DNA of 64,000 nt from Aristolochia californica (GCA_029961685.1 JARWKL010000015.1:15250801-15314800); one strand, 5' to 3'. Counted from the stretch's first letter, positions 26,985-37,078 are shown. Translations and numbers: made by a program. Notes: a model not told the origin generated them from the sequence alone.

Positions 26985-27000
26985 GGGGGGGGGGGGGGGG
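26985..27000 (+). repeat. G16 homopolymer (left arm)
   Basis: Right-arm counterpart is C50 at 51597-51646, the largest length difference between the arms. Confidence 0.85.
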
Positions 27001-27011
27001 CGCGGGGGGAT

Positions 27012-27130
27012 TTTAAATAATTGTTGACTACCATACCATAAGTTATTGCTAACAAAAATTATTTCCATAAATTTTAACTAATTGTTGACTCCCAAAGCAT
27101 AAGTCATTTCTAACAAAAATTATTTCCATT
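27012..27130 (+). repeat. Local ~60-bp tandem duplication within a satellite unit
   Basis: The unit-start segment (TTGTTGACT...CATAAGT...AACAAAAATTATTTCCAT) occurs twice in succession. The copies have diverged by several bases (ACTACCATACC against ACTCCCAAAGC). The mirrored right arm has the same duplication at about 51475-51590, so it existed before the arms formed. Confidence 0.85.
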
Positions 27131-30100
27131 ATGGATCATTAATCGATCAAAATATTTACGATATTCAATGATTTATAGGTCAGCTTTTTGTAAATGGGTA
27201 AAAAGAGGGTTGTTTGGCTCGGGTGAATATCCCACCGCACATTAACATGAGAATTTATTTTTTTCTCCTCCTTGAAATTTTTGAATCATTAGGTCATGTG
27301 CATCTTCAATATGTTCAGGCATGCATATCTATATTTAAAATCATGTTAGGATCAAATATGAATCTCTTTTTTATAAAATTCAGAGTTATTAGGGGTTGTA
27401 CTAGTGGAATTTCCCAAATATGGATAACAAAACTTTGGTATTCATTTTAAGTGCATGAAAAAAATTTCTTCACTTACATTTATTATAGTTTTCAATTTTT
27501 TGCATACATAAACTCTAAAATTTTCATTTTGTTATAGTCTATTTGCCTTATCTTTTTGTTTACGAGAGAAAATGGAGAGTGAAAACTCGAGTTTGGATTT
27601 GAAAAAAAATTGAACATCCAAAATGGAAATGCACAAATGCAAAGAGAGATAATTCCAAAAAATGTCTGTGATGTTTTTGGGATTGTAAACTCTTTTAGTT
27701 TTTTTATATATTAGGTTATGCAATCATCGAAAAGGAGGGCGACATAATTTTAATTGAGTGTTAACTCCCAAACCATAAGTCATTTCTAACAACAAAATTA
27801 TTGCTGTTACGCATCATTAATCGATCAAAACCTTTACGATGATATATGATTGTTAGGTCAGAATTTTTAAAATGGGAAAAAAGTGGGTTGTTTGGCTCGG
27901 GTGAATATCCCACCGCACATTAACTTGAGAATTTAATTTTTTCTACTCGACATTTTTTAGTCATTAGGTCATTTGCATCAACATGTTTCAGGCATGCATA
28001 TCCATATTTTAAACATGTTAGGATAAATTAGAAATCTCTTTCTTATAAAATTCCATGCTATTTGGGGTTGTACTAATGGAATTTCCCAAACATGGATTAC
28101 AAAAACATTGGTGTTTATTTTTAGTGGGTGAAACTTTTTTCTTCACTTACAGTTATTATAGTTTTCAATTTTTGGCATACATAAACTATAAATTTCTCAA
28201 TTTCTACTAATCTATTTACCTTTTCTTTTTTGTTTACGAGAAAAATGGGTGAGTGAAAACTCAAGTTTGGATTTGAAACAAAATTGAACCTCCAAAATCG
28301 AAATACACAAATGCTGAGAGAGATAATTCCAAAAAGTATATGTGATTTTTAGTGATTTTAAACACTTTTAGTTTTTTATATATTATGTTTTGCAATCATC
28401 GAAAAATGGGGGGTGAGGCATTTTTAACTGAGTGTTGACTCCCAAACCATAAGTCATTTCTAACAAAAATTATAGCCATTACGCATCATTAATCGATCAA
28501 AACCTTTACGATGATCTATGATTGTTAGTTCCACTTTTTGTAAATAGGCAAAAAGTGGGTTGTTTGGCTCTAGTAAATATCCCACCGCACGTTAACTTGA
28601 GAATTTAATTTTTTCTTCACCTAAAAATTTTTAAATCATTAGGTCATTTGCATCTTCAACATGTTTCAGGCATGCATATCCATATTTAAATCTTGTTAGG
28701 ATCAATTAGAAATCTCTTTCTCATAAAATTCCAAGTTATTTGGGGTTGTACTAGTGGAATTTCCCAATCATGGATAACAAAACTTTGGTTTTCATTATTA
28801 TTGCGTGAAATTTTTTTCTTCACTTACATTTATTTTAGTTTTCAATTTTTTACAATCCTAAACTCTAAAATTTTCATTTTTTGTGAGCTATTTGTTTACC
28901 AAAAAAAAAAGGGAGAGTGAAAACTCATGTTTGGATTTGAAAAAAATTGATCATCCAAAATGGAAATGCCCAAAGATAATTCCAAAAAGTATATGTGATT
29001 TTTAGGGATTGTAAACTCTTTTAGATTTTTATATATTAGGTTCTGCAATCAATGGAAAAGGAGGGGCAATGGAATTTTAACTGAGTGTTGACTCCTAAAC
29101 CATATGTCATTTCTAAAAAACATTATTGCCGTTATGCATCATTAATAGATCAGAACCTTTACGATGATCTATGATTGATAGGCCAACTTTTTGTAAGTGG
29201 GCAAAAAATGGGTTGTTTGGCTCGCGTGAATATCTCACCACACATTTACTTGAGAATTTACTTTTTCTACTCTTTGAAATTTTCAATCATTAAGTTGTTT
29301 GTATCTTCAACATGTTTCAGGCATGCATATCCATATTTAAAATCATGTTAAGAACAATTAGAAATCTCTTTCTTAAAAAAATCCAAGCTATTAGGGATTG
29401 TACTAGTGGAATTTTCCTAACAGGGATAACCAAACTTTGGAATTAATTTTTAGTGCGTAAAAAAAATTTCTTCACTTACATTTATTATAGTTTCCAATTT
29501 TTTGCATTCATAAACTCTAAAATTTTCATTTTGTTGTGATCTATTTGCCCTATCTTTTTTTTTTACGAGAAAAAAGGGAGAGTGAAAACTAAAGTTTGGA
29601 TTTGAAAAAAAATTGAACATCCAAAATGGAAATGCACAAGTGCAGAGAGAGATAATTCCAAAGAGTATATGTGATTTTTTGGGATTGTAAACTATTTTAG
29701 TTTATTGTATATTAGGTTATACAATTCTTTCTCTACTTACATTTATTATAATTTCCAATTTGTTGCATACATAAACTCTGAAATTTTCATTTTGTTGTCA
29801 TCTATTTGCCTTATCTTTTTTGTTTACAAGAAAAATGGGAGAGAGTAAACTCATGTTTGGATTTGAAAAACAAATTGAACATCCAAAATCGAAATGCACA
29901 AATGCTGAGAGAGATAATTCCAAAAAGTATATGTGATTTTTACGGATTGTAAACTCTTTTAGTTTTTAAAATATTAGGTTTTGCAATCATCGAAAAAAGG
30001 GGGCGAGGCATTTCTAACTGAGTGTTGACTCCCAAACTATAAGTCATTTCTAAAACAAATTATAGCCATTACGCATCATTAATCAATCAAAACATTTATG

Positions 30101-31905
30101 ATCATCTATGATTGTTAGGTCAGCTTTTTGTAAATAGGAAAAAAGTGGGTTCTTTGGCTCTGGTAAAAATCCCACCGCACGTTAATTTGAGAATTTAATT
30201 TTTTCTACTCCTTGAAATTTTTGTATCGTTAGGTCATTTGCTTCTTCAACATGTTTCAGGCATGAATATCCATATTTAAATCTTGTTAGGATCTATTATA
30301 AATCTCTTTCTTACAAAATTCCAAGATATTAGGGGTTGTACTAGTCAAATTTCCCAAACATGGATAACATAACTTTGGTGTTCGTTTTTAGTGCGTGAAA
30401 AAAATTACTTCACTTACATTTATTATAGTTTTCATTTTTTTGCATACATAAACTCTAAATTTTTTTTTTGTGATCTATTTGCCTTATATTTTTGTTTACG
30501 AGGAAAATGGGAGTGTGAAAACTCAAGTTTGGATTTGAAAAAAAAATTGAAAATAAAAAAATAGAAATACTCAAATGCAGAGAGAGATAATTCAAAAATG
30601 TATCTGTGATTTTTAGGGATTGTAAACTATTTTAGATTTTTATATAGTTGGTTTTGCAATCAATGGAAAAGGGAAGACAGGGGGCTAGGGAATTTTAACT
30701 GAGTGTTGACTCCTAAACCATAAGTCATTTCTAACAAATATTATTGCCATTATGCATAGTTCATCGAAGAAAACCTTGACGATGATCTATGATTTATCGG
30801 TCAGCTTTTTGTAAATGGGAAAAAAGTGGGTTGATTGGCTTGGGTGAATATCCCAAGGGCACGCTAACTTGAGAATTTAATTTTTTCTACTCCTTGAAAT
30901 TTTTTGATCATTAGGTCATTTTAATCTTCAACATGTTTAAGGCATGCATATTCATATTTGAAACATGTTAGGATCAATTAGAAATCTCTTTCTTATAAAA
31001 CTCTATGCTATTAGGGGTTGTACTAGTGGAATTTCCCAAACAAGGATAACAAAACTTTGGTGTTCATTTGTACTGCGTGAAAAAAATTTCTTCACTTACA
31101 TTTTATATAGTGTTCAATTTTTTTCATACATAAACTCTAAAGTTTTCATTTTGTAGTTATCTATTTGCCTTATCTTTTTGTTTACAAGAAAAAAGGGAGA
31201 GTGAAAACTCAAGTTTGGATTTGAAAAAAAATTGAACATCCAAAATGGAAATGCACAAATGCAAAGAGAGATAATTCCAAAAATATCTGTGATTTTATGG
31301 GATTGTAAACTCTTTTAGTTCTTTATATATTAGGTTATGCAATCATCGGAAAAAAGGGGGCAAGGGAAATTTAAATGAGTGTTGACTCCAAAACCATAAG
31401 TCCTTTCTAACAAAAAATATAGTAGTTTATGCATCTTTAATCGATCAAAACCTTTACGATGATCTATGATTGTTAGGTTAGCATTTATTAAATGGGAAAA
31501 AAGTAGGTTCTTTGGCTTGGGTGAATATTCCTGCACACGTTAACTTAAGAATTTAATTTTTTTTACTCCTTGAAATTTTTGGGTCATTAGGTCATTTGCA
31601 TCTTCAACATGTTTCAAGCATGAATATCCATATTTGAAACATGTTATGATCAATTAGAAATCTCTTTCTCAAGAAACTCTATGCTATTAGGGGTTGTACT
31701 AGTGAAATTTTCCAAACAAGGATAACAAAAGCTTTGGTGTTCATTTTTAGTGCGTGAAATTTTTTTCTTCACTTACATTTATTATAGTTTTCAATTTTTT
31801 GCATACATAAACTATAAAATTTTCATTTTGTTGTGATCTATTTGCCATATCTTTTTTGTTTAGAAAACTCAAGTTTGGATTTGAAAAAAAATTGAACATC
31901 AAATA

Positions 31906-32255
31906 TGTTATGGACTCATTAGGGGTTTATTTGCAATTTCTATTCATTAGGGGTTTATTTGTAATTTCTATTCATTAGGGGTTTATTTGCAATTTCTATA
32001 CATTAGGGGTTTATTTGTAATTTGTAGAACTTATGGCCTTTGGCATGTTTTCCCTAATTCCCTATATAAGGGCGTAAGATGAATGAGAAGGTAAGCATTG
32101 AATTAATTAGTTGTAATTAGGTCAGATTCTCCCCTCTGAGGTCTAGGTCGGATTCTCCCTTTGAGGTCCAAGGTCGAGCCTCCTTCAAGGCTCAATCCCT
32201 TCCTCCCCACGCTGGAAGAATTCGTCCGGTGGTTGATCCTAAATGGGCTGTAACA
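31906..32255 (+). repeat. 5' LTR of element A (left copy)
   Basis: 350 bp with inverted termini TGTTA...TAACA, followed three bases later by a primer-binding site. U3 begins with four tandem ~28-bp units (31917-32028, each starting CATTAGGGGTTTATTT). A TATATAAG box is at 32063-32070. U5 contains a segment (GGATTCTCCCTTTGAGGTCC) that also occurs in LTR B, so the two elements are relatives. The partner 3' LTR of A is absent from the window. The mirrored copy is 46351-46700 with two differences. Confidence 0.93.
31917..32028 (+). repeat. 4 x 28-bp tandem repeat in U3 of LTR A
   Basis: Four head-to-tail copies starting CATTAGGGGTTTATTTGCAA or ...TGTAA, alternating G/T at one position. It sits upstream of the TATA box, where LTR enhancer repeats usually lie; a promoter role is inference. 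The right-arm LTR has the same four copies. Confidence 0.9.
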
Positions 32256-32624
32256 TCTTGGTATCAGAGCCGGCCACCCTTAGGGATTCCTCTTCCTCAG
32301 AGGATTTGCGTAAACTGATTGAGGAAAATCGTCAAAGGATAGAGGCTCAAAATCAATCCATTAACGAGGTTCGTCAGACCACTTCTGACCTGCGTTCGGC
32401 CATGGCAGCCATGGATGCATCAATCCAGCTCCTCCTCCGGCGACAGGAGGACAATGGACTTCGAGCGCCGCCAACTGGAAGCTACAATCCTCCGGTCGAA
32501 CACCACCATCACCACCCACCACCACCACCACCACAACTGCGGCACCCACATCCCACAATGGGACCCCATGCCCATGCCCCTAATTCGGTGCCACGACCTG
32601 CCAAACCCCTCCCTCCCTATCCGA
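32243..32624 (+). pseudogene. Element A gag, 5' fragment interrupted by element B
   Basis: An open frame starts at ATG 32243, inside the last bases of LTR A, and reads through the primer site (NILVSEP). It encodes a short acidic/helical N-terminus, probably coiled coil (LRKLIEENRQRIEAQNQ... about residues 17-58), then RRQEDNGLRAPP, then a His/Pro-rich low-complexity run (about residues 88-100) from a CAC/CCA microsatellite, then PRPAKPLPPYP. At 32625 it runs into LTR B, after about 127 codons. The rest of gag, and all of pol, are missing. The mirrored copy on the minus strand is 45982-46363. The N-terminal layout closely parallels gag B, so A and B belong to one lineage. The His-rich frame at 32415-32660 is an out-of-frame reading of the same microsatellite. 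Confidence 0.85.
32259..32270 (+). other. Primer-binding site of element A (tRNA-Met type)
   Basis: TGGTATCAGAGC, complementary to the 3' end of plant initiator tRNA-Met. It starts three bases after the LTR terminus TAACA and is read through by the gag frame. Confidence 0.92.
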
Positions 32625-33073
32625 TGTTATGGACTCCATAGCATCACGAGTTATCCATAGGCATAGGAATTAAATTATGTCAATTTACTTTTCATGTAAT
32701 TTCAATTCGGTTTGGTTTACTTTATTTGGTTTGGTTTATTTTGGGTTGGTTCAGTGTAATGTGGCGTGAACCACTTGACCTAATGGGTCATCTTTGTATT
32801 TTTGTCCTCAACTCTATTTAGGGGGACGTGAAGGAAAAGAGAGGCAAGTATTGAGAAAATTATATTTTACAGGTCTGATTCTCCCTCAGAGGTCAAGGTC
32901 GGATTCTCCCTTTGAGGTCCAAGGTTGAGCTTCCTCCAAAGCTCCTTCATTCTAAATTGAGTTCCACCATTACTCGTTCAAGAAACAAGGTTTCTCTTCC
33001 AACGTCAAGATCATCATGGAGGGAAGAGAGGAAAGAAGGGTGACTCGATCCATGGCAAGGGAAGAACCTAACA
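32625..33073 (+). repeat. 5' LTR of element B, left copy
   Basis: 449 bp with termini TGTTATGG...CCTAACA, inserted into gag A. It is 1.1% different (5 substitutions counted) from the mirrored 5' LTR at 45533-45981. At three of those sites it agrees instead with the 3' LTR at 41641-42090, so three changes are private to the 45533 copy. U5 shares the GGATTCTCCCTTTGAGGTCC block with LTR A. The gag start codon lies inside this LTR, 58 bases from its end. Confidence 0.93.
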
Positions 33074-33331
33074 TCTTGGTATCAGACAGGTCCACCCTTG
33101 GGGATTCCTCTTCCCTTGACGATTTGAGACAGCGAGTGGAAGAAAATAGGCAAAGGACAGATAACCAGGCTCATGCCCTGGAAGAGGTGCGTCAAACAAC
33201 CTATGATTTGCGTGAAGCAATAAAATCAATGGATTCTGCCATCCAAGCTATCCTCCGGCGACAAGAGGACCATGAGACACGAGCCCAACCTCCAGCTGCC
33301 TACTCTCAGCCAGCCGAACACCATCCATTCC
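33016..33331 (+). pseudogene. Element B gag, truncated left copy
   Basis: ATG at 33016 lies within LTR B. The frame runs across the LTR end and primer site (EEPNILVSDRS), then gives the same predicted helical region (DDLRQRVEENRQR...) and [25 protein letters not shown] as the intact copy at 45590-44535. After residue 105 the match ends abruptly at 33331 and the frame closes soon after in unrelated sequence. The break is the inner boundary of the palindrome arm. The Retrotrans_gag core and everything downstream are missing on this side. Confidence 0.88.
33077..33086 (+). other. Primer-binding site of element B, left copy
   Basis: TGGTATCAGA followed by CAGG. It matches the first ten bases of the tRNA-Met site in element A, then diverges. 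Confidence 0.8.
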
Positions 33332-34394
33332 GCTTGCCTATTCTCGTGAAGTCCAAGGCGTTGCCAGGAATGTACTGGTGGTGATAGGCAAGTGGGTTGG
33401 ATTTCAGAACTTTACCATTGTTAGCATGGACGATTTCAAGGTAATTTTGGGAAGGGAGTTCTTCAAGGTTTGTAAGGCATTTATAATGCCACATGTGGGG
33501 GTAGTGGGAATTATGGACGAACAAAGTCCTTGTACAATTTCTGAAGTTGAGACCAAAGATGTAACAAACAAGGATTTAATGCTATCAGCCCTCCAGCTTA
33601 AGAAAGGTCTTAAGCAGGGCTGTTCTACTTACATTGCTTCTCTTTGTGCTATGGAGCAGAATGAGGCAATGCCTACCCCTAAGGAGATACAAACCGTTTT
33701 GCATGAGTATGGAGACGTCATGCCGGAGCAACTTCCAGTGAGGTTACCACCTAGAAGAGGGGTAGACCATCGCATAGAGCTTGAGCCCGGAGCAAGGAAG
33801 CCAGCACAAGCACCATATCAGATGGCGCCCAAAGAGTTGGATGAATTACGGAGACAACTCAGTGAGCTGCTGGATTCTGGGTTCATAAAGCCAAGCAAAG
33901 CACCTTATGGGGCCCCTATACTATTTCAGACAAAGAAAGATGGAAGTATGAGACTATGCATCGACTATAGGACGCTCAACAAGGTAACCATAAAAAACAA
34001 GTACCCTATTCCTCTTATTGCTGATCTCTTTGATCAATTGAAGGAGGCTAGAGTTTTCTCCAAGCTGGATTTGAGAAGTGGTTACTACCAAGTTCGAATT
34101 ACGGAAGGAAACGAGGGGAAGACTACTTGTGTAACGAGATATGGGGCTTACGAGTTCATGGTTATGCCCTTTGGCCTAACCAACGCACCAGCAACTTTCT
34201 GCACTCTCATGAATGAGGTATTTTCCGAGTACTTAGACAAATTTGTCGTTGTGTATTTGGATGATATTGTGGTGTATAGCAAGAGTATGGAAGAGCACAA
34301 AGAACATCTTCGAAAAGTGTTCAAGAAATTGAGACACAATCAGCTATATGTCAAGAAGGAGAAGTGCTCATTTGGGTTGCAAGAGGTGTCCTTT
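33332..34394 (+). pseudogene. Chromovirus C pol, part 1: protease end and reverse transcriptase
   Basis: Starts without its own start codon at the palindrome boundary, in the C-terminal part of an aspartic protease ([18 protein letters not shown]; the catalytic DSG is upstream and lost). The reverse transcriptase domain follows. [12 protein letters not shown] is at about 33943, the [14 protein letters not shown] block at about 34060, [13 protein letters not shown] at about 34160 and the catalytic YLDDIVVYS at 34253-34279. The frame (open from 33378 as an ORF) runs out at 34460 because of an indel in a CCTTTTC run at about 34390-34394; homology continues in the neighbouring frame. The TTCVTRYG...LTNAPATFC signature fits a chromovirus, possibly near Galadriel/Reina; clade assignment is uncertain. 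No 5' LTR or gag for this copy is present. Confidence 0.92.
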
Positions 34395-36051
34395 TCTTGG
34401 ACATTGGATAGGGGAAGGACGGATATGGATGGACAGCAAGAAGGTGGAGGCTGTGCATGATTGGTCTATCCCTACCAAGGTGCGTGAGCTTAGAAGTTTT
34501 CTTGGCTTAGCAAACTATTATAGGAGGTTTATCAAGGGGTTCTCAGCTATAGCAGCCCCCTTGACCGATCTCCTAAAGAAGGACCAAAAATGGCGATGGA
34601 CGGACTCATGCCAAGGAGCATTCCAGCGGCTAAAGGATACCATGATGGTTGAACCAGTGCTTCATCTTGCTGATTTCAGCAAGCCATTTGAGGTACATAC
34701 CGATGCCTCAAATTATGCCATTGGGGGTGTGCTAGAACAAGAAGGACACCCAGTCGCTTATGAGAGTAGGAAGCTCAATGAAACTGAGCAACGGTACACT
34801 GTACAAGAAAGAGAAATGACGGCGGTAGTGCATTGTTTACGTCTTTGGAGGCACTATCTTTTAGGCTCCAAATTTATTGTAAGAACTGACAATGTTGCTT
34901 CTAGTTACTTTCTTACACAGAAAAAGCTCAGTCCAAAACAGGCCCGGTGGCAAGATTTCTTGGCCGAGTTTGATTTTGAGATGATGTATAAGGTGGGGAA
35001 GACAAATGGTGTTGCCGACGCACTGAGCAGGAAGGTGGACGCACCTATCTCTTACGAGGAAGAGACCAGCCAGAGCTTGGCGCATATGGCGCAAGAAGGA
35101 CCAGCACCTTGCACGCATGCGGCTAAATCCCCGCATACCGCAGCAGACGGCACTTGCTTCACGCGCACCACGCGCGGTGCGGTAGCAGCAGCACACGAAG
35201 AGGCGCGCGGCGCAAGCGTAGGCGCAGTAGATATGCGCTTTACGCAAGGCAAGCGCGCGCGCATGGAAGACCATCTTGGCGCAGAAACAGAAAATGAAAC
35301 TTTGCGATTACAAGCCTTGGCAGCAATTACACAAGTTGGTACGGAGTTGCTAGACAAGATTCGCATTGGAATTTGCCAAGATGCCCAGGCTTACAGCATT
35401 GTACAAGCTGCTGCCTTGGGAGAGACGAGAAGATTTTGGCTTGACGACGGATTGCTCGAGACCAAAGGTAATCGACTTTATGTGCCTAAGTTCGATAACC
35501 TAAGGCGTGACCTCTTGAGGGAATGCCATGATACCTTGTGGGCGGGACATCCAGGTCAAAGAAGGACGTTGGCCTTGTTGTCTGGCCAGTATTATTGGCC
35601 AGACATGGAGAATGATGTGGAGGAGTTTGTGCGCACGTGTCTTACCTGTCAACAAGATAAGATTGAACAACGCAAGCCTAGGGGTTTGCTACAGCCCTTA
35701 CCTATTCCAAAGCGGCCGTGGGAGTCTATTTCGATGGACTTCATCTCTGGATTACGTAAGAAAGATGGGCTAGCGTCTATCATGGTGGTGGTAAACAGAT
35801 TTACGAAGTATGGAACATTCGTAGCAGTGCCGAGTGATTGTACAGCAGACGGAGCAGCTAGAGCATTCATGGCACATGTGGTGAAGCATTGGGGATTGCC
35901 CACAACGATCATCAGTGATCGTGACCCCAGATTCACAGGAAAATTCTGGACCAAGTTATTCAAACTAATGGGAACATCTCTAAGTTTTTCCACTAGTTTT
36001 CATCCTCAAAGTGACGGCCAAACTGAGCGGGTAAATGCTTTGTTAGAATAG
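34393..36051 (+). pseudogene. Chromovirus C pol, part 2: RNase H and integrase
   Basis: Continues pol after the frameshift. The thumb/connection region includes [14 protein letters not shown]. RNase H has [13 protein letters not shown] (about 34694-34732), ERE near 34810 and RTDN near 34884. A variable Ala/Arg-rich linker of about 80 codons (35040-35290) comes next, then the integrase zinc finger (ECHDTLW...H, CLTC at about 35638-35649). The integrase core has all three acidic residues in place: Asp in SMDFI (about 35735), Asp in ISDRDPRF (about 35911) and Glu in DGQTERVN (about 36025). The frame stops at TAG 36049-36051, but homology carries on in the same frame, so this is a nonsense mutation rather than the natural end. 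Confidence 0.92.
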
Positions 36052-36813
36052 TACTTACGCCACTTCGTTGCAGCAAATCAAAAAAATTGGCCAGACTTGT
36101 TAGACGTGGCCCAGTTTTCATACAATTTGCAGAAATCGGAATCAACCGGGCATAGTCTTTTCGAGTTGGCAACAGGACGACAGCCTTTGGCTCCCACGGG
36201 TCTTTTTCTAGACACTTCACGGAAAAGTCCAGCAGCTCATCAGCTGGCGAAGAGGTGGAAAGAGAAAACGGAGTTGGCACGGGTCTTATTGCATAAGGCA
36301 GCCAAAAAGATGAAGAAACATGCTGATTTGAAGAGGAGGGAGTCTTCTTTCAATATTGGTTACCAGGTCCTTCTCAAACTCAGACCTGAGCAATTTCGTC
36401 ACCTTAGAAGCAGGAACAAAGGTCTTTTGAAGAAATATGAAGGACCCTTTCCTATCATTGAACGTGTGGGCAACCTCGCCTACAAATTGCAGCTGCCAAA
36501 AAGGTTTAAGTTCCACAATGTTTTTCATGTATCCAACCTTAAACCCTATTTTGAAGATCCGGACCCGGACAGAGTAGTTGACCCAAGAGCTCCCATGGAT
36601 ATATCTACTACCTTTGACAATAGGGTAGAGTATATTATTGCAGACCGAGAGGAGCGCCAAAGGGGCAAGCCCCGGAGGACGCAATACTTGGTCAAGTGGC
36701 AAGGTCAACCGGAAAGCGAGGCAACATGGCAAGACGCTGCCGAGTTATGGCAGTTCGAAAAGGAGGTAGCCGTCTATCGCCAGGGGTTGCAGACGAGGGC
36801 GTCTGCCTTATGA
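36052..36813 (+). pseudogene. Chromovirus C pol, part 3: integrase C-terminus and chromodomain
   Basis: In frame with the preceding integrase, beyond the single TAG. It shows the end of the integrase core (AQFSYNLQKSESTGHSLFEL), a GPF-type C-terminal domain (KYEGPFPIIERVGNLAYKL, FHNVFHVSNLKPY) and a C-terminal chromodomain at about 36627-36760 (VEYIIADREE...RRTQYLVKWQGQPESEATWQ). Chromodomains are known to steer chromovirus integration to heterochromatin, which fits the satellite surroundings. The natural stop TGA is at 36811-36813, about 35 bases before the LTR. The whole pol (33332-36813) is dead through 5' loss, one frameshift and one stop. Confidence 0.92.
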
Positions 36814-37078
36814 TGGTGGGAGTATGAGACGGAGGATGAAGCCATGGTGTGGCCAAACACCAAGGTGGAAGACTGTGCAAGTCTAGTGCACAGCAATAGA
36901 AGCAATGGCCAAGCCAAGTGCAATGGCACGGCCCAGAGGGGCGCACACATATGGCTGGCCCGGCATCAACTTCAGCAAAAGAAGATACACTTGAGCTTGC
37001 CAAACGGATGGCCAAGCAACAAGGTGCACAACAACCCCAACAGCCAGCTCAGACACAAGGCAGCACGCCAGCAGACAC

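Larger units (their letters stand above)
14014..31905 (+). repeat. Satellite array, block 4 (left palindrome arm)
   Basis: About 26 monomers in + polarity, no gene. Landmarks: 14362, 15026, 15641, 16342, 17011, 17682, 18102, 18777, 19418, 20104, 20787, 21396, 22073, 22728, 23404, 23994, 25230, 25901, 26577, 27349, 28021, 28699, 29351, 30289, 30971, 31647. The usual spacing is 670-682. Shortened units occur at 17680-18102 (420 bp), around 23890 and 24540 (internal deletions) and at 29720 (a jump from TATATTAGG directly to CTACTTACATTTATT, removing most of one unit). A 60-bp local duplication lies at 27012-27130. The array ends where LTR A interrupts it at 31906, in the middle of a unit. Confidence 0.95.
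14014..33331 (+). repeat. Left arm of giant inverted duplication
   Basis: This stretch reappears as its reverse complement at 45275-64000. Paired coordinates add up to 78606 in the retroelement part (for example LTR starts 31906/46700 and 32625/45981) and to about 78603-78630 across the satellite; the drift comes from homopolymer length changes. Beyond left coordinate about 15257 the sum falls to 78014 because the right arm lacks one 614-bp unit. Identity counted by hand is 348/350 in LTR A and 444/449 in LTR B. Matching stops sharply at 33331: the next base differs and the left arm enters chromovirus pol while the right arm continues in gag. The outer limit is set only by the window edge, so 14014 is a minimum. 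Confidence 0.95.

Noticed and set aside
1..31905. Dozens of 60-100-codon open frames with similar peptides (MLGSIRNLF..., MHNLIYKK...) in the satellite
   Set aside because: They recur because the satellite recurs. They occur on both strands, start and stop at different places, and are broken by indels in most units. No sign of coding selection can be seen.
3958..31905. Possible CRISPR-like array because of regular repeats
   Set aside because: The repeat is the whole 676-bp unit with no short repeat/unique spacer pattern, and the surroundings are plant retrotransposons.
32259..32270. Possible tRNA gene at TGGTATCAGAGC
   Set aside because: Only the 12-base complement of the tRNA 3' end is present, immediately after an LTR, so it is a primer-binding site.
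32415..32660. Polyhistidine protein frame
   Set aside because: Out-of-frame reading of the CAC/CCA microsatellite in gag A. The gag frame from 32243 is supported by its similarity to gag B.
14014..33331. Terminal inverted repeats of a giant DNA transposon
   Set aside because: No transposase, no target duplication at the ends, and the arms consist of ordinary satellite plus nested LTR elements.
34861..35366. Minus-strand frames of 137 and 104 codons
   Set aside because: They lie opposite RNase H/integrase coding sequence and reflect the GC-rich linker on the other strand.
33332..36813. Intact, possibly active chromovirus
   Set aside because: Domains look complete from RT to chromodomain, but the 5' LTR, gag and protease active site are missing, and there is a frameshift near 34392 and a stop at 36049.
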